Assembly (NCBI GenBank): GCA_021767885.1
Contig: JAASSM010000114.1
Coordinates: 1 to 6,546, forward strand
Direction: 5' to 3'
DNA: 6,546 bases
From: a bacterium
GTDB lineage: Bacteria; Krumholzibacteriota; Krumholzibacteria; LZORAL124-64-63
Position 1 is the first letter of the stretch. The number at the start of each line of letters is the position of its first letter. Both the position numbers and the translations under genes were made by a program. Below the pieces are notes generated by a model. The model was not told where the DNA came from. It made no database searches and saw nothing but the letters and a program-made list of their open reading frames with translations. Below, one piece after another: positions 1 to 4,711 of the stretch.

Positions 1-230
1 AGTTCGGGGTGCTTGAGCCAGTAGGAGGCGGAGAAGGTCTGGGTGGAGAAGGAGCGTTTGCAGTGCTTGCAGCGGAATCGCTGGACGGTGTGCGGGGGCT
101 TCTTGCGGAAGTAGGAGCCGAGGCGGACGTATGACCACTCTTCGGAGCCGGGGTGGTGGAACCGGCACTTCGGGTTGGGGCAGAAGGGCGGGGTCGTAGG
201 GCATGGATATGGGGGTTTGAAGGTGTTCAT
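1..230 (-). CDS. Zinc-ribbon transposase-like protein, N-terminal part (runs off the left edge)
   Basis: Reading leftward from an ATG at 230-228 gives 76 complete residues with no stop before the window edge. The N-terminus has a cysteine pair CPNPKC (Cys17 and Cys22) and then a C-x2-C knuckle, RCKHCKRSF (Cys54 and Cys57), about 30 residues later. This spacing and the basic, aromatic segment after it (STQTFSASYWLKHPE) resemble the N-terminal zinc-binding region of IS1/IS1595-type transposases, which helps recognise the element ends. The catalytic domain would lie outside the window, so function cannot be confirmed. The start is uncertain: there is no clear Shine-Dalgarno site before 230, and an in-frame ATG 12 codons upstream (266-264) would run through the hairpin at 233-261. 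No terminal inverted repeat is evident in 231-281. It could instead be a domesticated, non-mobile zinc-ribbon protein. Confidence 0.6.
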   Translation of the reverse strand, partial: MNTFKPPYPCPTTPPFCPNPKCRFHHPGSEEWSYVRLGSYFRKKPPHTVQRFRCKHCKRSFSTQTFSASYWLKHPE

Positions 231-232
231 GG

Positions 233-261
233 GACGGGTCCAGGCAAGAGCCGGACCCGTC
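233..261 (-). terminator. Hairpin between the ACT gene and the zinc-ribbon gene
   Basis: GACGGGTCC (233-241) pairs perfectly with GGACCCGTC (253-261), a 9-bp stem with an 11-nt loop. It starts about 20 nt past the stop codon of the leftward ACT gene and ends just before the zinc-ribbon start, where a transcription end would be expected. There is no U-tract after the stem in either direction, so it is not a classical intrinsic terminator. It could act as a mRNA 3'-end stabiliser, or belong to the end of the neighbouring mobile element. Confidence 0.4.
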
Positions 262-281
262 ACCATTCTTCGGGGCACAAC

Positions 282-758
282 CTAGGGGGCGACGAAGACT
301 TCGCGGAGGCCTTCCACCGCAACCTCCACCTGGTCCGCGTCCACCAGGAACGCCACCGTGGTGAACGAGGTGCTGATCATGTGCACCTCGATCCCGGCCT
401 TGTCGGTGGCTGCGAAGATGCGACCGCCGATGGCAGGGCTGGAGCTGAACTGCGGGCCGTAGATGGCGATGGCGCTGCAGCGGCGGCGCACCTCGATGCG
501 CTCGGCGCCCAGTTCCTCGCGGACGTCCTGCAACAGTCCGAGGGCCTGGTCCAGGTCATCGCGGGAGATGGCCAGGGCGAGGTTGAGCTGCTCGCGATGA
601 TCGGCGAACGACGCGCAGCAGACGATGTTGATGCCCTCGCGGCCGAGCAGTTCCAGCGAGTGGCTCGCCAGGCGCCAGCCCGTGCCGGCGGCGATCACGC
701 GGATGAGGACGAGGTCGTCCGTGCGGGTGATCCCGCCCACGGCGATCTTTCCGGTCAT
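282..758 (-). CDS. Free-standing tandem ACT-domain protein resembling the aspartokinase regulatory region
   Basis: This 158-residue protein consists of two ACT domains, roughly residues 16-80 and 92-155, and almost nothing else. The first contains REGINI (40-45) followed by SRDDLDQAL; the second contains AGIEVHMISTS (121-131) and a strand ending in VAFLVD. These match the paired ACT domains at the C-terminus of aspartate kinase (gINI, then IstS), which bind lysine or threonine as feedback inhibitors. No kinase domain is present, so it is not an enzyme. By analogy it probably senses an amino acid as a homodimer or by joining a partner, but ligand and partner are inferred. An ATG nine codons further upstream (783-785) is open, but ATG 758-756 is preferred because AGAAGGAG lies 10 nt before it in the leftward direction. 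A plausible promoter at 821-849 drives it as a single gene, divergent from the parA-like gene. Confidence 0.8.
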   Translation of the reverse strand: MTGKIAVGGITRTDDLVLIRVIAAGTGWRLASHSLELLGREGINIVCCASFADHREQLNLALAISRDDLDQALGLLQDVREELGAERIEVRRRCSAIAIYGPQFSSSPAIGGRIFAATDKAGIEVHMISTSFTTVAFLVDADQVEVAVEGLREVFVAP

Positions 759-820
759 GGGCAGCCTGCTCCTTCTGTGCCGCATGGATGGGTGCCGAGC
801 TCCTGCTCGCGAGTTCCCGT

Positions 821-849
821 AATATGGGCGCTGGGGTCCGCCGGTTCAA
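821..849 (-). promoter_or_regulatory. Sigma70-like promoter for the ACT gene
   Basis: Read leftward, TTGAAC (849-844) and CATATT (826-821) are separated by exactly 17 bp; each matches the sigma70 consensus at four of six positions. Transcription would start near 813, giving a 5' leader of about 55 nt that contains the AGAAGGAG ribosome site. The AT-rich -10 stands out against the surrounding GC-rich sequence. Assigned by eye; no conservation evidence is available. Confidence 0.5.
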
Positions 850-914
850 ATCGCACGGGTGAGCGCCGCCTCCCTGGTGGCCGCCGCGACCTCCGGGGGG
901 TGCGGATTTTCTTT

Positions 915-932
915 AATCTGGGCAGATTTTTT
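915..932. repeat. Short palindrome with T-tract in the divergent intergenic region
   Basis: AATCTG (915-920) and CAGATT (923-928) are inverted copies around GG, and the right arm runs into six T residues (927-932). The region 905-935 is much more AT-rich than the rest of the window. It lies between the leftward ACT promoter and the rightward parA promoter, ending 20 bp before the latter's -35. It could be an operator for a dimeric repressor, an UP-element-like AT tract, or a weak terminator for rightward transcription. No rightward gene lies immediately upstream, which makes the terminator reading less attractive. Confidence 0.3.
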
Positions 933-952
933 GTGCTCCCGGCGAATTCCCG

Positions 953-982
953 TTGCGATGGGAAGGGGCGAGCCGCTACAGT
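953..982 (+). promoter_or_regulatory. Sigma70-like promoter for the parA-like gene
   Basis: TTGCGA (953-958) and TACAGT (977-982) are spaced 18 bp apart, with an AT-rich tract ending 20 bp upstream of the -35. The predicted start near 989 gives a leader of about 60 nt before the ATG at 1050. The leader carries AAGGAG at 1037-1042. Assigned from sequence pattern only. Confidence 0.5.
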
Positions 983-1049
983 CGCCCGGCATTCCCAGAC
1001 GGGACGACGTGCCAATCATCACACCATCCGGCATCAAGGAGAGGCAACG

Positions 1050-2252
1050 ATGGAGCGAGCCTACCCTGCCACGGCTGCGTCCGGCCCCAAGCGGCGCACC
1101 CCCTGGAACACCCTGTCCGCCCGGGTCCTCGCCCTGGTCAGCCGCAAGGGCGGCGTGGGTAAGACCACCTCCGCGGTGAATCTGGGCGGCGCCTTCGCCC
1201 TGTCCGGCCACTCGGTGCTCGTGGTCGGCGTCGACACCCAGTGTGGCGTGGCGCGCACCCTCGGCCGGGGGCCCGAGGAGCTCTCCGGGGGCCTCCTCGA
1301 CCTCTTCGAGCACGACCGCTCGCTCATCGAACTCGCCCAGCCCAGTCCCCTGAAGGACCTGTTCTTCGTCTCGCCCCGCGTCCGCGATCTCGAGGACGAG
1401 GACCGTCTGCTCGCCGCCCTGGCCGACCGCCCCGACGTCCTGGCCGAGCAGGTGGACCGCGCCCGCAACCTCTACGACACCATCCTCGTGGACTGCCCGC
1501 CCCACTTCGGGCCGGCCACCCGGGCGGCGCTGCGAGCGAGCGATGGCGTGCTGGTTCCCGTCCAGGCGGAGGAGCTCTGCCGCGACTCGCTGGGGGCGCT
1601 GCTGGGCGCCCTCGACGCGCTGCGCGACGCCCAGGGGCCGCAGGGCGAGCTGGCCGAGCTGGAGGGCATCTTCCTGACCATGCTCAACGAGCGCACGCGC
1701 ATGGGCCGGCACGTGGCCAGTCGCGTGGCCGAGGAGTTCGGTCCCATGCTCCTGGAGGCGGCCGTGCCGCGGACCACGCGCCTGAGCGAGATGGCGCTGC
1801 GTGGCAAGCCGAGCGTGATCTTCGACCGCCGTTCCGCCTCCAGCCGCGCCTATTTCCACCTCGCCGACGAGCTGATCACCCGCCATCGCGAGCGCGTGGG
1901 CGACCTGCCGCCGGCCGGCGAACGGATGCCGGCGCGCGGTCTGCATCCGACGGGCGACCAGGCGGCGAGCCATGAGCCGGCCACCGCTGGTGGCGGCGGC
2001 GCGGATGGTCCGCTGCAGGCCCGGCGCGTCGACGCCGAGGACCGGGGCGGTCTCGAGCGCCTGCTCGGCGATCTGCGCGCCCACGGTACGCTGGCCTTGC
2101 CCTCGGCCCCGTCGGCCGCCGACCTCGGCAGCCTGGATGCGGACGGCCCGGAGCTGGTCTCGCTGGACGACCTGCTGGCCGAGGAGGAATCCGACGTCGA
2201 CGGCTGGCAGCACTCCTGGCGACGCGGAAGCGAGGACGACCGGCTCAACTGA
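1050..2252 (+). CDS. ParA/Soj-type P-loop ATPase with acidic C-terminal tail
   Basis: This 400-residue protein begins with the deviant Walker A motif RKGGVGKTTSAVNLG (residues 32-46; signature Lys33, catalytic Lys38). Walker A' is VVGVDTQCGV with Asp62, and Walker B is TILVDCPP with Asp148, followed by a VLVPVQAEE strand typical of ParA/Soj. ParA ATPases form ATP-dependent dimers that bind DNA or surfaces and position chromosomes, plasmids or protein complexes. The ATPase core ends near residue 280. The last 120 residues are low in hydrophobicity and acidic, with two helix-like patches, GLERLLGDLRAHG and ELVSLDDLLAEEE, that could be partner-binding motifs. Walker A' has TQC where ParA proteins usually have PQG. 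The start is ATG 1050, set by AAGGAG 7 nt upstream; the open frame extends back to 153, but that part is the antisense of the ACT gene plus leader. No parB or parS is visible, so an orphan ParA that positions a protein cargo is as likely as chromosome partition. Confidence 0.9.
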   Translation: MERAYPATAASGPKRRTPWNTLSARVLALVSRKGGVGKTTSAVNLGGAFALSGHSVLVVGVDTQCGVARTLGRGPEELSGGLLDLFEHDRSLIELAQPSPLKDLFFVSPRVRDLEDEDRLLAALADRPDVLAEQVDRARNLYDTILVDCPPHFGPATRAALRASDGVLVPVQAEELCRDSLGALLGALDALRDAQGPQGELAELEGIFLTMLNERTRMGRHVASRVAEEFGPMLLEAAVPRTTRLSEMALRGKPSVIFDRRSASSRAYFHLADELITRHRERVGDLPPAGERMPARGLHPTGDQAASHEPATAGGGGADGPLQARRVDAEDRGGLERLLGDLRAHGTLALPSAPSAADLGSLDADGPELVSLDDLLAEEESDVDGWQHSWRRGSEDDRLN

Positions 2253-2258
2253 CCGCCT

Positions 2259-2276
2259 CGGTCGACCGCTCGACCG
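2259..2276 (+). terminator. Hairpin just after the parA-like stop codon
   Basis: CGGTCGA (2259-2265) and TCGACCG (2270-2276) form a perfect 7-bp stem with loop CCGC, starting 7 nt after the stop. No T-run follows, so intrinsic termination is uncertain. Its position at the 3' end of the transcript and upstream of the next promoter (2295) supports a role in ending or stabilising the parA mRNA. Confidence 0.4.
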
Positions 2277-2294
2277 ACCGCATCGGTGGCGCAT

Positions 2295-2323
2295 TTGCCC
2301 GGACCCGGCGCGCGACATACCAT
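2295..2323 (+). promoter_or_regulatory. Sigma70-like promoter for the dehydrogenase-selenoprotein-phosphatase cluster
   Basis: TTGCCC (2295-2300) and TACCAT (2318-2323) are separated by exactly 17 bp. The predicted start near 2330 falls inside the hairpin at 2324-2347, leaving a leader of about 70 nt before the GTG at 2401. The TACxxT form of the -10 resembles that of the parA promoter (TACAGT). Confidence 0.55.
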
Positions 2324-2347
2324 TGGCCCTGCCTCACGGCAGGGCCA
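2324..2347 (+). repeat. Perfect 10-bp inverted repeat at the predicted transcription start
   Basis: TGGCCCTGCC (2324-2333) pairs without mismatch with GGCAGGGCCA (2338-2347) around loop TCAC. It abuts the -10 element directly. If transcription began at the first base after the -10 it would put a very stable hairpin at the mRNA 5' end; from a start near 2330 only part of the 5' arm would be in the RNA. It could also be a DNA operator bound by a dimer over the start site, or a terminator for the parA transcript, although it lacks a T-run. Confidence 0.5.
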
Positions 2348-2388
2348 TCGCATTCCGTGGGCCCCGGCCGTGATCCCGGCTGCCTCCT

Positions 2389-2393
2389 GGAGG
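2389..2393 (+). promoter_or_regulatory. Ribosome binding site that sets a GTG start for the dehydrogenase
   Basis: GGAGG ends 7 nt before GTG 2401-2403, which is ideal spacing. The first in-frame ATG (2416) would be 22 nt away, too far for this site, so GTG is preferred. Confidence 0.8.
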
Positions 2394-2400
2394 TCCCACC

Positions 2401-3576
2401 GTGCACGCCGATCCGATGCTGGCCCTGGTCTACGACAAGTCCACCATGCCCTGGGACACCACCCGCGGCCTCGAGAAGCGGGCGGTGAACCGCCCCCGCC
2501 TCGACCCCGCCCATGATGCCCGCGATGCCGATCGTGTGATCATCAAGACGCTCTACGCCGGCTTCTGCGGCAGCGACCGCGGCATCTGGAATCGCAACGC
2601 CTTCAAGGGCATGATCTTCGAGAGCCTCAAGCGCCAGCGGGCCACGGCCCGGGTGATCGGCCACGAGATGGTGGGCGAGGTGGTGGAGGTGGGCGAGCGC
2701 GCCGCTGCGGAGCACGGCCTGCGCCCCAAGGACGTCGTCTCCACCGAGAGCCACATCGTCTGCGGCGTCTGCTACCAGTGCCGCATCGGTCAGACCCACA
2801 TCTGCGCCAACGACATCATCATCGGCATCGGGCAGGACGGCTGCTTCGCCGAGTACGTCAAGCTCCCGGCCCAGACCCTCTGGCCCACCGACCCCCGCAA
2901 GCTGGACCTGCGGGTGGCCGCACTCCAGGAACCGTTCGGCAACGCGGTGCATGCGGCCTCGGTGGCCGACCTCAGGGGCAAGACGGTGGCCGTCTTCGGC
3001 TGCGGGACCATCGGCCTGTTCGTGGTGATGGTGGCCCGCGCCCTGGGCGCCACGCGGGTGGTGGGCATCGAGCCCAACCCCAAGAACAGGGCCATGGCCC
3101 GGCAGCTGGGTGCCGACGAGGTGATCTCCCTGGATCCCGGCCGCATCGCCCGCAACGGCTGGAGCAGCGACAAGGAGCTGGTGAGTGCGGTCCGCGAGGC
3201 GTTCGGGGGCATCGGCGCGGACGTCAGCCTGGAGATGGCCGGATACAACACCAGCGTGAACAATGCCATCCAGTCGACGCGTCGCGGCGGCGACGTTATC
3301 CTGTTCGGGCTGAAGCAGGGCAATTTCCGGATCCAGGCCCTCGACCGCATGATCGTCAACGGCATCACGTTGCACTCGGTCATCGGTCGGCGCCTGTTCC
3401 AGGACTGGTACACCACCCGCAACCTCCTGGAGGACCGGACCAACGGTATCCAGGAGCGGATCCTCGAGGTGATCCTCGGTGGTGGCGACGCGGCGCTGGT
3501 CCACGCGGAGGACTTCGCCCCGGACCGCTTCGAGGACGTCCTGGCGGCGTGGCCCAAGCCCATCCTGCAGTTCTGA
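2401..3576 (+). CDS. Zinc-dependent MDR dehydrogenase, threonine 3-dehydrogenase-like
   Basis: This 391-residue protein is a complete medium-chain zinc alcohol dehydrogenase. Catalytic zinc ligands are Cys56 (GFCGSD) and His88/Glu89 (GHE). The structural zinc site is C-x2-C-x2-C-x7-C (Cys121, 124, 127, 135). The Rossmann motif is GCGTIG (200-205), and acidic Glu224 after the second strand (VVGIEP) favours NAD over NADP. The segments EPFGNAVHAA (177-186), LEMAG (277-281) and IGRRLFQDWY (328-337) match the distinctive regions of L-threonine 3-dehydrogenase, which oxidises threonine to 2-amino-3-oxobutyrate in the cytoplasm. The stretch between the catalytic Cys and GHE is longer than in E. coli Tdh, and no kbl-type partner gene is next to it, so another hydroxyl substrate (polyol, sugar or amino acid) is possible. 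It is probably the first gene of an operon with the selenoprotein 63 nt downstream; no promoter-like sequence is seen in that gap. Confidence 0.88.
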   Translation: MHADPMLALVYDKSTMPWDTTRGLEKRAVNRPRLDPAHDARDADRVIIKTLYAGFCGSDRGIWNRNAFKGMIFESLKRQRATARVIGHEMVGEVVEVGERAAAEHGLRPKDVVSTESHIVCGVCYQCRIGQTHICANDIIIGIGQDGCFAEYVKLPAQTLWPTDPRKLDLRVAALQEPFGNAVHAASVADLRGKTVAVFGCGTIGLFVVMVARALGATRVVGIEPNPKNRAMARQLGADEVISLDPGRIARNGWSSDKELVSAVREAFGGIGADVSLEMAGYNTSVNNAIQSTRRGGDVILFGLKQGNFRIQALDRMIVNGITLHSVIGRRLFQDWYTTRNLLEDRTNGIQERILEVILGGGDAALVHAEDFAPDRFEDVLAAWPKPILQF

Positions 3577-3639
3577 GCCCCGCCCGGCCGTCGCCAGGCT
3601 CCCCGCCCGGGCGCGGACCGCAGACGGAAGGACTGGCCC

Positions 3640-3867
3640 ATGAAGGTGAGCATCGAGTACTGTCGCGTCTGAAACTACGAGCCCAGGGCGGCCGGTCTGG
3701 CCGCCACCATCCGGGACCGCCTCGGCGTGGCCCCGGAATTGATCCCCTCGTCGGGCGGCGTCTTCGAGATCGTGGCCGACGGCGAGCTGGTCTTCTCCAA
3801 GAAGGCCCTCGGCAGGTTCCCGGAGGAGGATGAAGTCATCGGCCCCCTGGCCGCTCGCAAGGACTGA
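3640..3867 (+). CDS. SelW/Rdx-family selenoprotein with in-frame UGA (selenocysteine)
   Basis: Read with UGA 3670-3672 as selenocysteine, this is a complete 75-residue protein. It opens MKVSIEYCRVU, so the redox motif is C-x-x-U (Cys8, Sec11). The C-terminal half contains GGVFEIVADGELVFSKK (residues 39-55), the conserved F-E-(I/V)-x-x-x-G-x-L-(V/I)-x-S-K-K core of SelW/SelT/SelH (Rdx) proteins. These are small thioredoxin-fold proteins thought to act in thiol redox reactions; physiological partners are poorly known. ATG 3640 has GGAAGGA 7 nt upstream. The frame stays open to TGA 3865-3867, and homology continues strongly after the UGA, so a pseudogene is unlikely. A SECIS-like hairpin follows the UGA. 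The HAD gene starts 3 nt after the stop and its AAGGA site lies inside this gene, implying translational coupling. Standard gene calling would split or miss it. Selenium-dependent expression is expected but inferred. Confidence 0.9.
3670..3705 (+). promoter_or_regulatory. Bacterial SECIS element for the SelW-like gene
   Basis: The recoded UGA (3670-3672) is followed after 14 nt by a perfect 7-bp stem, GGCGGCC (3687-3693) with GGCCGCC (3699-3705), capped by loop GGUCU (3694-3698). In E. coli fdhF the SECIS apical loop also carries GGUCU, where G and U contact elongation factor SelB. The loop begins 21 nt after the UGA, against about 18 nt in fdhF. Unlike fdhF, the 5' arm shows no bulged U, so contacts with the local SelB may differ. 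The element lies within codons for residues 16-22 and so constrains the protein there. Confidence 0.82.
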
Positions 3868-3870
3868 CCG

Positions 3871-4605
3871 ATGCCGCGTCAAGACACCGTGGTGATCTTC
3901 GACACCGACGGGACCATCATGGATGGCCGGCAGGCCGTGATGGATGCGGTCTGCGACGCGCTGACCGCCACCTACGAGCACTTCCAGCTGCCCTGCGCCA
4001 TCCCGGACCGGGAGCGGATCGGCCTGGCCATCGGCCTGCCCACCAGCACGTTCTTCCGCACCGCCTTCGATCCGGCCACCGTGCCGGGAGAACTGCGCAA
4101 CGCGTTCGCCGCGGAGTTCGAGGTCCAGTCGACGCGCCTGGAGGTGGCCGCGCTCCGGCGGGGCGACTCCCACCTCTACGCCGGAGCCGAGGAGACGCTC
4201 ACCACCCTGCAGCAGCGGGGGCATCGCCTCGCGCTGGTGAGCAACACCAGCGACCCGTACTTCCAGGCCGTGGTGGAGGTGCACCGGCTCGACCGCTGGT
4301 TCGCACGCACCCTCTCGCTGGAGTACGCTCTGCGGCGGCGGCTGGCCCGGCACAAGCGCGGCATGGTGCGGTACCTGGCGCAGGGATTCGGCGAGGTGGT
4401 GGTGGTGGGCGACCGGATCCACGACATGGAGGCCGGCCGCGCCCTGGGCGCCCGCACGGTGGGCTGCCGCTATGGCTTCGGGAACGAGGAGGAGCTCCGG
4501 GAGGCCGACTGGACCATCGGCAGCCTGTCCGAGATCCTCGACCTGCCGCTGACCTCCCTCGAGCGGGGCGGCTCGGTGGGATCGCGGCGGGCGGCGCGCG
4601 GCTGA
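3871..4605 (+). CDS. HAD-superfamily phosphatase, phosphoglycolate-phosphatase-like
   Basis: This 244-residue protein has all four HAD motifs. Motif I is FDTDGTIMD with nucleophile Asp11 and acid/base Asp13. Motif II is VSNTS with Ser124. Motif III is probably Lys162 in RHKRG. Motif IV is VVGDRIHDMEAG with Asp181 and Asp185, which bind magnesium. A helical C1-type cap lies between motifs I and II (about residues 17-95). The segment GARTVGCRYGFGNEEELREADW near the C-terminus resembles the end of Gph-type phosphatases. It should remove phosphate from a small cytoplasmic metabolite through an aspartyl-phosphate intermediate; the substrate cannot be told from sequence. Motif III lacks the usual K-P-x-P context. 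The last 15 residues (about 230-244) are a basic, Gly/Arg-rich tail. It begins 3 nt after the selenoprotein stop, with AAGGA at 3859-3863 as ribosome site, and ends the cluster before the hairpin at 4661-4686. Confidence 0.88.
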   Translation: MPRQDTVVIFDTDGTIMDGRQAVMDAVCDALTATYEHFQLPCAIPDRERIGLAIGLPTSTFFRTAFDPATVPGELRNAFAAEFEVQSTRLEVAALRRGDSHLYAGAEETLTTLQQRGHRLALVSNTSDPYFQAVVEVHRLDRWFARTLSLEYALRRRLARHKRGMVRYLAQGFGEVVVVGDRIHDMEAGRALGARTVGCRYGFGNEEELREADWTIGSLSEILDLPLTSLERGGSVGSRRAARG

Positions 4606-4660
4606 ACCACCGGCGACCGACCGCGAGGCCAGGTGACCGACCGGGAGGATGGACGATGAA

Positions 4661-4686
4661 GGCCGCCGATCCGGGGATCGGCGGCC
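4661..4686. terminator. Perfect 11-bp hairpin between convergent genes
   Basis: GGCCGCCGATC (4661-4671) pairs with GATCGGCGGCC (4676-4686) around a 4-nt loop. It lies 56 nt after the HAD stop and 26 nt past the stop of the leftward secreted-protein gene, the right place for a bidirectional terminator. No T-tract flanks it, as is common in very GC-rich genomes. Upstream, the 9-mer GACCGACCG occurs twice at 20-bp spacing (4615-4623 and 4635-4643). Confidence 0.6.
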
Positions 4687-4711
4687 AGGGGTGCTCCGGG
4701 ATCCGGTGCGT

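Noticed and set aside
840..860. GGTTCAAATC, which looks like a tRNA T-loop
   Set aside because: The flanking bases do not form a T-stem (GCCGG against CGCAC), and no acceptor, anticodon or D arm can be built. The TTGAAC on the opposite strand fits better as a -35 element.
153..1049. N-terminal extension of the ParA reading frame back to 153
   Set aside because: It is the antisense of the ACT gene followed by promoter and leader; homology to ParA and the ribosome site both begin at 1050.
846..2318. A 490-residue minus-strand open frame
   Set aside because: It is a mirror of the ParA gene in a G/C-ending-codon frame, with no domain match and no ribosome site.
3578..3610. 10-bp direct repeat CCCCGCCCGG (3578-3587, 3601-3610) between the dehydrogenase and selenoprotein genes
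   Set aside because: It is low-complexity GC-rich sequence with no clear hairpin or promoter, so it is not called as a regulatory feature.
3675..3860. A 61-residue minus-strand open frame inside the selenoprotein gene
   Set aside because: It is antisense to the selenoprotein and matches nothing recognisable.
3640..3867. SelW-like gene as a nonsense-mutated pseudogene
   Set aside because: The UGA lies exactly at the redox-active position after C-x-x, is followed by a SECIS-like hairpin, and the rest of the frame is intact and conserved.
2245..4422. A 725-residue open frame on the minus strand
   Set aside because: It is antisense to the dehydrogenase, selenoprotein and HAD genes, has low-complexity composition and no recognisable domain. 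Long antisense frames are expected at this GC content.
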